Assembly: GCA_947488295.1 (NCBI GenBank)
Contig: CANKYU010000002.1
Span: 372,001-436,000, forward strand
From: an uncultured Anderseniella sp.
GTDB lineage: Bacteria; Pseudomonadota; Alphaproteobacteria; Rhizobiales; Aestuariivirgaceae
Reading direction: 5' to 3'
Length of the DNA: 64,000 bases
In this document: positions 46,531-55,985 of the stretch, in pieces
Layout: each line of letters opens with the position of its first letter
Numbering within the stretch: the stretch's first letter is position 1
Notes under the pieces: generated by a model
Seen by the model: only the letters and a program-made list of their open reading frames with translations
Databases searched by the model: none
What the model was told of the DNA's origin: nothing
Made by a program: the position numbers and the translations under genes

Positions 46531-47402
46531 CAGGACGCATCTTCCAGCAGGTCGCGTCCGGTGGCCAGCGGATCCATTGACCGCGGTTGATGGCCGGCCA
46601 GCTGGGCTGCCCAGTCCAGTGTCTGGCGCAACAGGGCGACACGGCCCACGCAGACAATTGCGGGTGGCTCAACACCATGTTCGACAATATCCGCCGGTGC
46701 GCGCGACAGGCTGGTCTCAAGCACGTTCATGGTCGGCAGGGTGGCGTTGGAGACCACTGCAACCGGGTCGGACGGGTCGCGGCCCGCCTCGATCAGGTTA
46801 CCGCAGATCTGCTCAATATGCTTGATGGCCATATACATGACGATGACCGGAGAGCCTTTGGCAATCGCGGCCCAGTCAATGGCAGATGGCGTCAACCCGG
46901 TCTGGTCATGTCCGGTGAGGAATGTCACTGCCTGGTTCACATCGCGATGAGTGGCCGGAATTCCGGCATAGGCCAGCCCGCCGATGCCGGCGGAAATCCC
47001 CGGCGTGATCCGAATCGGAATGCCGGCCTGCACAAGCGTCTGGGCTTCCTCGCCGCCACGGCCGAATACAAAGGGATCGCCGCCCTTGAGGCGCAGTACC
47101 CGCTTTCCGGCGCGGGCCAGCTCAATCAGCCGCAGTGAAATATTGCGCTGTTTGGGCGACGGCTTGCCGCCGCGTTTTCCGGCATATTCGACCGTGCTGT
47201 CGGCCTTGCGCCAATCGAGAATGCGATCATCAACCAGTGCATCATAGACAATGACATCGGCCTGCTGCAGCGCATTGAGGCCATGCAGCGTCATCAGGCC
47301 CGGATCTCCGGGTCCGGCCCCGACCAGCCAGACGAGACCGGGCGAAAACACCGGCCAATCGCCGTCGGGCAATCTGGGTATGTGGGCTACATTGCTCGTC
47401 AT
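46530..47402 (-). CDS. cobA: Uroporphyrinogen-III C-methyltransferase
   Basis: 290 aa. Two SAM methylations turn uroporphyrinogen III into precorrin-2, the entry to B12 and sirohaem. Motifs VGAGPGDPGLMTLHG, LKGGDPFVFGRGGEE and VPGIS-type TPGISAGIGG are intact; there is no CysG N-terminal part. The start at 47402 is chosen because it fits the family; a longer start at 47453 adds 17 residues. Forms an operon with cobB, divergent from cbiD. Confidence 0.95.
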   Translation of the reverse strand: MTSNVAHIPRLPDGDWPVFSPGLVWLVGAGPGDPGLMTLHGLNALQQADVIVYDALVDDRILDWRKADSTVEYAGKRGGKPSPKQRNISLRLIELARAGKRVLRLKGGDPFVFGRGGEEAQTLVQAGIPIRITPGISAGIGGLAYAGIPATHRDVNQAVTFLTGHDQTGLTPSAIDWAAIAKGSPVIVMYMAIKHIEQICGNLIEAGRDPSDPVAVVSNATLPTMNVLETSLSRAPADIVEHGVEPPAIVCVGRVALLRQTLDWAAQLAGHQPRSMDPLATGRDLLEDAS

Positions 47403-47503
47403 GTTGTTGAAACTACCCGCTTTGATCGCAATTGGCGAGGCAGGAAACGACATGTTTTCTACGCTGGCGTCAAAGCGCCGGGACGAATAGTGTCACGCAC
47501 ACG

Positions 47504-48577
47504 ATGAGCCGAAAGCCTGACACAGAACTGCGTACCGGATTTACCACCGGCGCCTGCGCGACCGCCGCTGCAAAGGCAGCGGTATCGGCGCTGTTGGGGA
47601 CAGGTTTTCCAAATCCTGTAAGCATCGTTCTGCCGCGCGGGCAGACGCCATCGTTTGAGCTGGTGGACACAGTAGCCGGTGACGGATGGGCACGGGCCAG
47701 CGTTCAGAAAGATGCCGGTGATGACCCGGATGTCACGCATGGTGCCGTGATCATCGCGACCGTGCGCCATGGCCCGCCAGGCAGCGGCATTTGCCTTGCG
47801 GCCGGTGACGGGGTCGGCATGGTAACCATGCCCGGTCTGCCGATTGCACCGGGACAACCGGCGATCAATCCGGTGCCGCGGCAGATGATATCCGATCATG
47901 TCGGTGAGGTCGCGAAAGCGCACGGCGTTGCAGCAGATATCGAAATTGAAGTGGCTGTTCCAGGCGGGCGCGAACTGGCCCTCAAAACCTGGAACCCGAG
48001 ACTGGGCATTGAAGGCGGCATCTCCATTCTGGGGACCACCGGCATTGTCAGGCCGTTTTCATGTTCAGCCTGGATTGCCTCCATTCATCGCGGTATCGAT
48101 GTGGCCCGCGCCAATGGCGTCAGCCATGCCATCGGTTCAACCGGCGCCACCTCGGAACGGGTCGCGCAAGAGCTGTTCGGAGTGCCTGATCACGCCATGC
48201 TGGACATGGGCGACTTTGCCGGCGGCCTGCTGAAGTACCTGAAAGTGCATCCGGTGCCGCGCCTGACAATCGCAGGTGGCTTCGGCAAGCTGACCAAGCT
48301 TGCCCAGGGCGCGCTGGATCTGCACTCTTCGCGCTCACAGGTGAACTTCGATGAACTGGCCGCACTGGCCGGCACAAGCGAGATCAAGACCGCCAACACG
48401 GCCATGCAGGCCCTGCAGATCGCCGGACCGGGCCTGGCGGCGCAAGTGGCTGCGAGGGCCCGGCAAACCGCCCTGACAGCGTTGAAAGGCGCTCCGGTGG
48501 AGGTGGATGTGCTGGTTATTGATCGGGACGGCAACCCGGTGGCCGATGCCGACGCAGCCGGAGAACAAATACTGTGA
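47504..48577 (+). CDS. cbiD: Cobalt-precorrin-5B C1-methyltransferase
   Basis: 357 aa with the CbiD signature RTGFTTGACATAAAKAA and SIGTTG-like ILGTTGIVRPFS. Methylates C-1 in the cobalt-early (anaerobic-type) route, the step done by CobF in the oxygen-dependent route. The ATG at 47504 fits the family start, downstream of extra in-frame codons. The stop overlaps cobK (GTGA). Confidence 0.93.
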   Translation: MSRKPDTELRTGFTTGACATAAAKAAVSALLGTGFPNPVSIVLPRGQTPSFELVDTVAGDGWARASVQKDAGDDPDVTHGAVIIATVRHGPPGSGICLAAGDGVGMVTMPGLPIAPGQPAINPVPRQMISDHVGEVAKAHGVAADIEIEVAVPGGRELALKTWNPRLGIEGGISILGTTGIVRPFSCSAWIASIHRGIDVARANGVSHAIGSTGATSERVAQELFGVPDHAMLDMGDFAGGLLKYLKVHPVPRLTIAGGFGKLTKLAQGALDLHSSRSQVNFDELAALAGTSEIKTANTAMQALQIAGPGLAAQVAARARQTALTALKGAPVEVDVLVIDRDGNPVADADAAGEQIL

Positions 48578-49356
48578 GCAAACCGTTTCGCGTCCTGTTG
48601 CTGGCGGGAACCGGCGAGGCACGTCAACTTGCCGGGCAGTTGGCCGACATTGACAATCTCAAGGTGATTGCATCACTGGCCGGTGCGACAAGCGACCCGA
48701 TCCACTATCCGGTTGAAACCAGAACCGGTGGTTTTGGCGGGGCCGCGGGGTTGGCGCGTTACCTGAACGAGAAGGGTGTCGACCTGATCGTAAATGCATC
48801 ACACCCGTTCGCCAGTCACATGAGCGCCAATGCGGCGCACGCCGCTAAGGCAACGGGAACCCCCCTGCTGCGACTGCTGCGTGAACCCTGGCAACCCGCT
48901 GAAGGCGACCGGTGGCTGGATGTTGCCGGCATGGCCGATGCCATTGCGGCTGTGCCTGATGGCGCGAGAGTTTTCTTTGCAACAGGCCGAGGATCAGTAG
49001 ACCAGATCGCAGCGGTGGGTTCGCGCAATGGCGTGTGGGGCGCAATCCGTCTGATTGACCCGCCGGATCAATGCTTTCCGCTAAAGCACGGTGAATTCAT
49101 CCAGGCGCGACCGCCGTTTCGTGTTGAAGAGGAACTCGCACTGATGCAACGGCTGAACATAAGCCATCTGGTGACCAAGAATGCCGGCGGTGCCTCAGGC
49201 ATGGCAAAGCTCGAGGCAGCACGCAAACTGGGCATCAAGGTGATTGCGATCAACCGGCCCCGGCAACCTGACGGGCAGACCACCGTGGCAACGCAGCAAG
49301 AGGTGATGGCCCTGGTTTTTGACCTGATGTCGCAAAGTGGGCCTGACAAGGCGTAA
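48574..49356 (+). CDS. cobK: Precorrin-6A reductase
   Basis: 260-residue NADPH-dependent reductase (VLLLAGTGEARQLAGQL ... NASHPFASHMSANA ... LVTKNAGG). Reduces precorrin-6A (or cobalt-precorrin-6A). GTG start overlapping cbiD. The cobalamin riboswitch of the next unit begins 43 nt after its stop. Confidence 0.93.
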   Translation: MSKPFRVLLLAGTGEARQLAGQLADIDNLKVIASLAGATSDPIHYPVETRTGGFGGAAGLARYLNEKGVDLIVNASHPFASHMSANAAHAAKATGTPLLRLLREPWQPAEGDRWLDVAGMADAIAAVPDGARVFFATGRGSVDQIAAVGSRNGVWGAIRLIDPPDQCFPLKHGEFIQARPPFRVEEELALMQRLNISHLVTKNAGGASGMAKLEAARKLGIKVIAINRPRQPDGQTTVATQQEVMALVFDLMSQSGPDKA

Positions 49357-49399
49357 TGGCTGCTTGACATCAAAGCACTGTGGCGTGCAATCATGCTGT

Positions 49400-49617
49400 C
49401 AGAGGTTCCTGATTGTCCGGTGTTGAACACCGGCGAATGGGATGAAAAGGGAATACGCAATGAACCGACCCAAACAGGGGGTTCAAAACCGTAGCCGCCC
49501 CCGCGACTGTAGACGGAGAACGCTCATCCGTTACCACTGTGAACCCGGCCGGTTCGGCCGCTACACGGGAAGGTGGATGAAGCCGTGACGACCCGTCAGC
49601 CAGGAGACCTGCCTCTG
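49400..49617 (+). promoter_or_regulatory. Cobalamin riboswitch
   Basis: The AdoCbl-riboswitch core is clear: the B12-box AGCCAGGAGACCTGCC (49598-49613), upstream segments GCCGCCCCCGCGACTGTAGACGGAG and ACCACTG, and a closing helix CAGAGG (49400-49405) with CCTCTG (49612-49617). It precedes hupE by about 130 nt, which contain a further hairpin (CCGGC-AAAC-GCCGG at 49621-49634). High B12 should lower hupE expression. Confidence 0.95.
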
Positions 49618-49749
49618 ATGCCGGCAAACGCCGGTTGAGAAACGTGAAACGGGCGGGGTGCTCCCGTGTCGCGACGTCGGCAGGCAACTGATCCGGCGCG
49701 AGGCCAGCGCACTCCTCTGCCATGGAAGAATATGGAGAGGACGACTTTT

Positions 49750-50400
49750 ATGATCCAACTGAAACATGTCCGTAACGGACTGACCGCTCTGGCTGTGACT
49801 GCGATGACAGCAAGCCCGGCACTTGCCCATCACCCGCTTGGCGGCGGCACCCCTGAGACATTTGTCCACGGTGTCCTGTCCGGTATCGGCCATCCGATGC
49901 TGGGTATCGACCACTTTGCCTTTATTGTTGCGATGGCGTTTGCCGCCGTGGCCATGGGCCGGCTGACAACGGCACCCCTGGCTTTTCTTGCCGCATCAAT
50001 GATTGGCGTGCTGTTGACCTATAACAGCATCGCCGTTCCGATGATCGAACTGATGGTGGCCGGATCCGCCACACTGATCGGTGCCATCGTGCTGTCAGGC
50101 CGTAAACTCTCCATGCCGGTTGCCCTTGGCCTGTTCGCCACAGCCGGCCTGTTCCACGGCGCAGCCTATGGCGGTGCCATTGTCGGCGCGGAAAGCACGC
50201 CTCTGCTGGCCTATCTCGGTGGCCTGCTGATCACCCAGTATGCAATTGCCTATGCCGCCGGCACCGTGGCAAAGCTGTTCTGGGATGGCGCAAACGCGGC
50301 TTCGGTCAGCCTGCGGCTTGCCGGTGGCGTTGCAGCCGGTGTCGGCTTTGCGTTCCTGTTTGAAAACGTCGAAGGATTGATCTTCCCCGCCGTTGCCTGA
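49750..50400 (+). CDS. hupE: HupE/UreJ family cobalt/nickel transporter
   Basis: 216 aa. Signal-like N-terminus (ASPALA) followed by HHPLGGGTPETFVHGVLSGIGHPMLGIDHFAFIVA, the metal-site histidines and the family membrane motif, then about five more membrane helices. Behind a B12 riboswitch and in a cob cluster it is expected to import cobalt. The ATG at 49750 follows GGAGAGG; an ATG at 49732 would add 6 residues. Confidence 0.9.
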   Translation: MIQLKHVRNGLTALAVTAMTASPALAHHPLGGGTPETFVHGVLSGIGHPMLGIDHFAFIVAMAFAAVAMGRLTTAPLAFLAASMIGVLLTYNSIAVPMIELMVAGSATLIGAIVLSGRKLSMPVALGLFATAGLFHGAAYGGAIVGAESTPLLAYLGGLLITQYAIAYAAGTVAKLFWDGANAASVSLRLAGGVAAGVGFAFLFENVEGLIFPAVA

Positions 50401-50442
50401 ACCGGAGCGCCTCAGGCGCTTCAGTCAGACCGCTCTTGATCG

Positions 50443-50478
50443 GGCGCTGCCTTGCGCGAAACAGGGCGGCGCCTTTTT
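50443..50478 (+). terminator. Intrinsic terminator between hupE and cobW
   Basis: GGCGCTGCC (50443-50451) pairs with GGCGGCGCC (50465-50473), nine pairs including one G-T, loop of 13 nt, then TTTTT (50474-50478). A full rho-independent terminator, 33 nt before cobW. Confidence 0.75.
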
Positions 50479-50510
50479 CAAACCCGCCAGTAACCAGAGA
50501 TATCAGACCC

Positions 50511-51596
50511 ATGGTTCAAAAGATTCCCGCTACCGTTGTGACCGGCTTTCTCGGTGCCGGCAAGACAACGCTGATCCGCCACATGCTGGCCAACGCCAAC
50601 GGCAAGCGCATCGCGCTGATCATCAATGAGTTTGGCGATCTGGGTGTTGACGGCGAAATCCTGAAAGGCTGCGGCATTGAAAACTGCCGCGAGGATGATG
50701 TTGTTGAACTCTCCAACGGCTGTATTTGCTGCACGGTGGCGGAAGACTTCATTCCAACCATGCAGAAGCTCATCGAACGTGATGACGCGCCCGACCATAT
50801 CGTGATCGAAACCTCCGGCCTGGCCCTGCCGCAACCATTGGTGCGCGCCTTCAACTGGCCCGATATCCGCACACGGGTGACGGTGGACGGTGTCGTTACG
50901 GTTGTCGACGGACCGGCGACCGCGGCAGGACAGTTTGCCCATGACCTGGCGGCAGTGGACCGGCAGCGCGAGGCCGATGACGGGCTTGACCACGAGACAC
51001 CGCTGAGTGAGCTGTTTGAAGACCAGTTGGCGTGTGCCGACATGATCATCGTCAACAAGGCGGATATTCTCGGAGACAGCGGTGCCAGCGATGTGTCCGG
51101 CAAGCTGAAGACAAAATTGCGCGCCGGGGTGCAGGTCCTGCAGGCCAGCCATGGCGTGATTGACCCCAAAGTGTTGCTGGGCCTCGGCATCGGCGCCGAG
51201 GACGACCTCGATGCCCGCCATGAGGTTCACCATCATCACCACCACGATGATGACGGGCATGACGATGACGACCATCATCATGAGCATGAGCACGGCCATG
51301 ACGAGTTTGACAGCTTTGTCGTCAGCCTGCCCGAAATCGGGGAAGTGGACGGGTTCCTTGCCAGAGTGCAGGAGGCCATTTCAGCCCACGGCGTACTGCG
51401 CCTGAAAGGCTTTGCAGCCGTGCCCGGCAAGCCGATGCGAATGGTCATTCAGGCCGTCGGGCCGCGCATTGATACGCATTTTGACCGCGCTTTTGCAGAT
51501 AATGAACCGCGCGCCACGCGGCTGGTCGTGATTGGACAGCACGGGCTGGATCAGGCGGCCATCACATCGGCGCTGGAGATCGCAGCAGGGGCTTGA
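50511..51596 (+). CDS. cobW: CobW GTPase, cobalt chaperone
   Basis: 361 aa. G-domain motifs GFLGAGKTT, the metal-binding NGCICCTV (CxCC) motif and NKAD are present. A His/Asp-rich stretch (about 240-270) links to the CobW C-terminal domain. CobW supplies Co2+ for corrin synthesis in strains with CobN. The start at 51511 minus 1000, that is the ATG at 50511, gives the usual N-terminus. cobN follows after 4 nt. Confidence 0.93.
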   Translation: MVQKIPATVVTGFLGAGKTTLIRHMLANANGKRIALIINEFGDLGVDGEILKGCGIENCREDDVVELSNGCICCTVAEDFIPTMQKLIERDDAPDHIVIETSGLALPQPLVRAFNWPDIRTRVTVDGVVTVVDGPATAAGQFAHDLAAVDRQREADDGLDHETPLSELFEDQLACADMIIVNKADILGDSGASDVSGKLKTKLRAGVQVLQASHGVIDPKVLLGLGIGAEDDLDARHEVHHHHHHDDDGHDDDDHHHEHEHGHDEFDSFVVSLPEIGEVDGFLARVQEAISAHGVLRLKGFAAVPGKPMRMVIQAVGPRIDTHFDRAFADNEPRATRLVVIGQHGLDQAAITSALEIAAGA

Positions 51597-51600
51597 GCCG

Positions 51601-54600
51601 ATGCATCTTCTCGCCGCGCGTCCTGGCGAAATTACCGACGGTACCGAGCCGGTTGACCCGGACCAGAACCCGGCAGACGTGATATTCATATCCGCCGCCG
51701 ATACCGAGCTTGCCGCGCTGGCCCAGGCACGCGCCGGCCTGGACGGCGATGCACCGGGCTTGAGACTGGCGCAACTGGGATGGCTGAAGCATCCCTATTC
51801 CGTTGACCTGTACCTCGACAAGACTGCAATAAAATCACGGCTGGTCATCGCCCGCCTGCTCGGCGGACGGGCTTACTGGACCTACGGGCTTGATGAATTC
51901 GCTGCGCGGCTCAAACAGGCCGGTGTGCTGTTTGCCGCCCTGCCCGGAGATGACAAGCCGGATGAAGCTTTGCGGTCAGTTTCGACTGTTGCCGATGAGG
52001 ACTGGGCCGCACTCTGGTCGTACCTGGTCGAGGGAGGTTCGGAAAACGCGGCAAACCTGTTGCGGCTAACCCGCCATATGCTGGACGGCGCAGAGCGCCC
52101 GCCTTCGGCCAGTCCCCTGTTGCGGGCCGGCCACTACTGGCCCGGGGTAACGCAGGCGAACCAGCAAAGCGTCTGTGCAAACTGGACAGACGGTGCGCCA
52201 ACAGCGGCAATCGTGTTTTACCGGGCGCTGGTGCAAGGTGGCGGGATGGATCCGGTCGACCGGATGATTGACGCGCTGCGCGTGCGTGGTCTGAATCCGA
52301 ATCCGGTGTTTGTCGCGTCCCTGAAAGACCCGGTTTCCGCCGCCACGCTCTCAGGCATCTTCGAGGCAGCACCACCGGACATCGTCATCAACGCCACCAG
52401 TTTTGCCGTTTCGTCGCCGGATCTCGGCGACTGGCGCGAGGAGCGTAACGTCACCGTCCTCGATGCGCCGGGGGTTCCGGTTGTGCAGGCGGTTCTGGCG
52501 GCCCATTCACATGACGCCTGGGCAGATGGCACAACCGGCCTGACAGCCCGCGACATCGCCATGAACGTGGCCCTGCCGGAGGTCGACGGCAGGCTGCTTG
52601 GCCGCGCCATCAGTTTCAAGGATGAAGATTACCGGGACGAGGCTTGCGAGTGCGCCATTGCAACCCACCGGGCGTTGCTTGACCGGGTTGAGTTCGTCGC
52701 CGACATGGCGGCGCGCTGGGCGCGCCTGAAAAACAAGCCTGTCGCCGAGCGTAAAATAGCCATCATCCTGGCCAACTACCCGAACAAAGACGGCAGGCTG
52801 GCAAATGGTGTCGGGCTTGATACGCCGCAGGGGACAATCACGGTCTTGTCTGCCCTGAAGGCGGCGGGATATGTGGTGCAAGGTGAGCCTGAGACTTCAG
52901 ATGAGCTGATGCAGTTGATTCTCGCCGGCCCGACAAACTGGCTTACCGACAGGTCCCAGCGAAGCGGCGGTGAACGATTGACGCTTGAGGCCTACAAGGG
53001 TCATTACACCGGGCTCACGGAAGATGTCCGAAACCGCATTGAAACCCGCTGGGGCAAGCCGGAAGATGATCCGTTTTTCGGTGACGGCGGATTCGCCCTG
53101 GCCATACACCGGTTTGGCCATCTGGTCATCGCGGTGCAGCCGGCGCGCGGTTACAATATCGACCCGGAAGAGACCTATCACAGCCCCGACCTGGTGCCAC
53201 CGCACAACTACCTGGCGTTTTATTTCTGGTTGCGCGGCGAGGCGTTTGATGCAGACGCCATGGTTCACATGGGCAAACACGGCAATCTGGAATGGCTGCC
53301 GGGCAAGGCAACAGCATTGTCCCGCTCCTGCCTGCCGGAAGCGGTGCTCGGACCGGTGCCCAATCTCTATCCGTTCATCGTCAATGACCCCGGCGAAGGT
53401 ACCCAGGCCAAGCGCCGGGCCCAGGCGGTGATCATCGATCACCTGACGCCACCGCTGACCCGGGCAGAAACCTACGGACCCCTGCGCGACCTGGAAGCGC
53501 TGGTGGATGAGTATTATCAGGCAGCAGGTGTCGATCCGCGGCGGATTGGGTATCTGCGCGATGAAATCCTGTCGCTGACACAGGTTACCGGCCTGGATGC
53601 GGATGCCGGCATGAGCGATGCCGATGATGCCGATGCCCGGTTGCAGAAGCTGGACACCTATCTGTGTGAACTCAAGGAAAGCCAGATCCGGGACGGCCTG
53701 CATGTGTTCGGCGCAGCGCCCGAGGGACGACTTGAAACCGATCTGGTTGTTGCACTGACCCGGATTCCGCGCGGTGACGGCACCGGCGGGGATGCCTCGC
53801 TGATCAGGGCACTGGCGACGGATCTTGAACTGCAGGACGGGTTTGATCCGCTGGACTGTGAGATGGGCAGTGCGTGGACCGGCGCGCGACCGGAGATGCT
53901 GGCGGCATTGAGCAGCGATACATGGCGCACGGCAGGCGATACCGTGGAGCGGCTGGAACTGCTGGCAGCGCGCCTGGTATCAGGCGAGTTTGAACTGCCT
54001 GCGCAGATGACAGCTACGCAGGGTGTTCTGGACGAGATCGACGGGCGTATCCGACCGGCGGTTCGAGCCTGTGGCGTGCGCGAGCTGAACGGCCTGACAA
54101 CCGGCCTGAACGGCCGTTTTGTGCCACCGGGGCCATCCGGCGCACCGACGCGCGGACGGCTGGATGTGTTGCCGACCGGGCGCAATTTCTTCTCCATGGA
54201 TGCACGCGCCCTGCCGACACGGGCCGCCTGGGAACTCGGACGCAAATCTGCCGACCTGCTGGTGGAACGCCATGTGCAGGATCATGGCGACTGGCCACAG
54301 GCCATGGCGGTGACCGCCTGGGGCACGGCCAATATGCGCACCGGCGGGGACGACATTGCCCAGGCCCTGGCGCTGATGGGCGTGAAGCCGAAATGGGATT
54401 CAGCCTCCACCCGCGTGACCGGTTTCGAGGTCATGCCGCTGGCGCAACTCGGCAGGCCGCGCGTCGACGTCACCCTGCGGGTATCAGGCTTCTTCCGTGA
54501 TGCGTTTCCCGCCCAGCTTGAACTGGTGGATGGCGCAGCCCGCGCCGTCATGGCGCTCGATGACGAAGCGGCAAATGACAATCCCGCAGCTAGTCGCTAC

Positions 54601-55371
54601 CAACGAGAATACACCCGTCAAACTGGGTCCGGCACCGAACCGTCCGAAGCAATGCTGAAAGCAGGTGCGCGCGTATTCGGATCCAAACCGGGCGCCTACG
54701 GTGCCGGACTGCAGGCGATGATCGACGAAAAGCTGTGGGCAGACCGCGGCGATCTGGGAGACGCCTATCTCGAATGGGGTGGATATGCCTATGGCCAGGG
54801 GGTAGAGGGGCGTGCGGCGCATGATGACTTCGCTACCCGCCTGTCACTGGTCGAAGGTGTGGTGCAGAACCAGGACAACCGCGAACATGACGTGCTGGAT
54901 TCTGACGACTACTACCAGTTTGAGGGCGGCATGAGCGCTGCGGTGGAAAAACTGAGCGGGCAGGCACCGGCCATCTACCATAACGACCATTCACGCCCCG
55001 AACGCCCGGTGGTGCGCACCCTGGATGAAGAGATCGGGCGCGTTGTACGATCTCGCGCAGTGAACCCGAAATGGATCGAAGGGGTGAAACGGCACGGCTA
55101 CAAGGGCGCCTTCGAGATGGCCGCCACGGTTGATTACCTGTTTGCCTTTGCCGCAACCACCGGCGCGGTCCGCCCGCATCATTTCGACCTTGTGCACGAG
55201 GCCTATCTTGAAGACGATGACACCAGACAGTTCATTGAAACCCATAACCCGGCTGCCCTGCGCGAGATTGCGCAGCGGTTGAGCGAAGCCATGGAACGGG
55301 GCATGTGGACGCCGAGATCGAACTCGGCACGCGGCCTGATCGACAATCTGAAAAGTGGAGAAAACACATGA
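51601..55371 (+). CDS. cobN: Cobaltochelatase subunit CobN
   Basis: 1256-residue large subunit of the ATP-dependent cobaltochelatase, which inserts cobalt into hydrogenobyrinic acid a,c-diamide with CobS and CobT (not in this window). Conserved segments include HMGKHGNLEWLPGKA, GVDPRRIGYLRDEI, GLNGRFVPPGPSGAPTRGR, LPTGRNFFSMD and a C-terminal GVKRHGYKGAFEMAATVDYLFAF. Full length. Start at 51601, four nt after cobW; its stop overlaps cobO (ATGA). Confidence 0.95.
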   Translation: MHLLAARPGEITDGTEPVDPDQNPADVIFISAADTELAALAQARAGLDGDAPGLRLAQLGWLKHPYSVDLYLDKTAIKSRLVIARLLGGRAYWTYGLDEFAARLKQAGVLFAALPGDDKPDEALRSVSTVADEDWAALWSYLVEGGSENAANLLRLTRHMLDGAERPPSASPLLRAGHYWPGVTQANQQSVCANWTDGAPTAAIVFYRALVQGGGMDPVDRMIDALRVRGLNPNPVFVASLKDPVSAATLSGIFEAAPPDIVINATSFAVSSPDLGDWREERNVTVLDAPGVPVVQAVLAAHSHDAWADGTTGLTARDIAMNVALPEVDGRLLGRAISFKDEDYRDEACECAIATHRALLDRVEFVADMAARWARLKNKPVAERKIAIILANYPNKDGRLANGVGLDTPQGTITVLSALKAAGYVVQGEPETSDELMQLILAGPTNWLTDRSQRSGGERLTLEAYKGHYTGLTEDVRNRIETRWGKPEDDPFFGDGGFALAIHRFGHLVIAVQPARGYNIDPEETYHSPDLVPPHNYLAFYFWLRGEAFDADAMVHMGKHGNLEWLPGKATALSRSCLPEAVLGPVPNLYPFIVNDPGEGTQAKRRAQAVIIDHLTPPLTRAETYGPLRDLEALVDEYYQAAGVDPRRIGYLRDEILSLTQVTGLDADAGMSDADDADARLQKLDTYLCELKESQIRDGLHVFGAAPEGRLETDLVVALTRIPRGDGTGGDASLIRALATDLELQDGFDPLDCEMGSAWTGARPEMLAALSSDTWRTAGDTVERLELLAARLVSGEFELPAQMTATQGVLDEIDGRIRPAVRACGVRELNGLTTGLNGRFVPPGPSGAPTRGRLDVLPTGRNFFSMDARALPTRAAWELGRKSADLLVERHVQDHGDWPQAMAVTAWGTANMRTGGDDIAQALALMGVKPKWDSASTRVTGFEVMPLAQLGRPRVDVTLRVSGFFRDAFPAQLELVDGAARAVMALDDEAANDNPAASRYQREYTRQTGSGTEPSEAMLKAGARVFGSKPGAYGAGLQAMIDEKLWADRGDLGDAYLEWGGYAYGQGVEGRAAHDDFATRLSLVEGVVQNQDNREHDVLDSDDYYQFEGGMSAAVEKLSGQAPAIYHNDHSRPERPVVRTLDEEIGRVVRSRAVNPKWIEGVKRHGYKGAFEMAATVDYLFAFAATTGAVRPHHFDLVHEAYLEDDDTRQFIETHNPAALREIAQRLSEAMERGMWTPRSNSARGLIDNLKSGENT

Positions 55372-55976
55372 CCGACGACGTCGAAAAGCACAATGCCAAG
55401 ATGCTCAAGAAGAAGGTGGCCCGTGACAAGATCATGGCCACCAAAACCGAGGAGAAGGGCTTGGTGATCGTGCACACAGGCAAGGGCAAGGGCAAGTCAT
55501 CTGCCGCATTCGGCATGATTTTCAGATGCATCGCCCACGACATGCCGTGTGCCGTGGTGCAGTTCATCAAGGGCGGCATGTCCACCGGCGAGCGTGACCT
55601 GATCCTGTCGAAATTCGCCGATAAGTGCCAGTTTCATACCATGGGCGAAGGCTTCACCTGGGAAACCCAGGACAAATCCAGGGACATTGAGATGGCCCAG
55701 GCCGCCTGGGCCAAGGCGAAGGAACTCATTGCGGATGACAACAATCGCATGGTGCTGCTCGACGAAATCAATATTGCGCTGCGCTATGACTATATCGACG
55801 TCAATGAAGTGGTGGCATTCCTGGCCGAGCACAAGCCGGAAATGACCCATGTGGTCTGCACCGGACGCAACGCCAAGGAAGAACTGATCGAAGCAGCCGA
55901 CCTGGTGACCGAAATGGAACTGATCAAGCATCCGTTCCGGTCCGGGGTGAAGGCCCAGGCCGGCGTCGAGTTCTAG
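55368..55976 (+). CDS. cobO: Cob(I)yrinic acid a,c-diamide adenosyltransferase
   Basis: 202 aa. P-loop HTGKGKGKSSAAFG, then QFIKGG and the Walker-B-like VLLDEINIALRY. Transfers the adenosyl group of ATP to the reduced cobalt. Start at 55368 overlaps cobN; cobQ follows 9 nt after the stop. Confidence 0.95.
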   Translation: MTDDVEKHNAKMLKKKVARDKIMATKTEEKGLVIVHTGKGKGKSSAAFGMIFRCIAHDMPCAVVQFIKGGMSTGERDLILSKFADKCQFHTMGEGFTWETQDKSRDIEMAQAAWAKAKELIADDNNRMVLLDEINIALRYDYIDVNEVVAFLAEHKPEMTHVVCTGRNAKEELIEAADLVTEMELIKHPFRSGVKAQAGVEF

Positions 55977-55985
55977 GGCAGGTTG

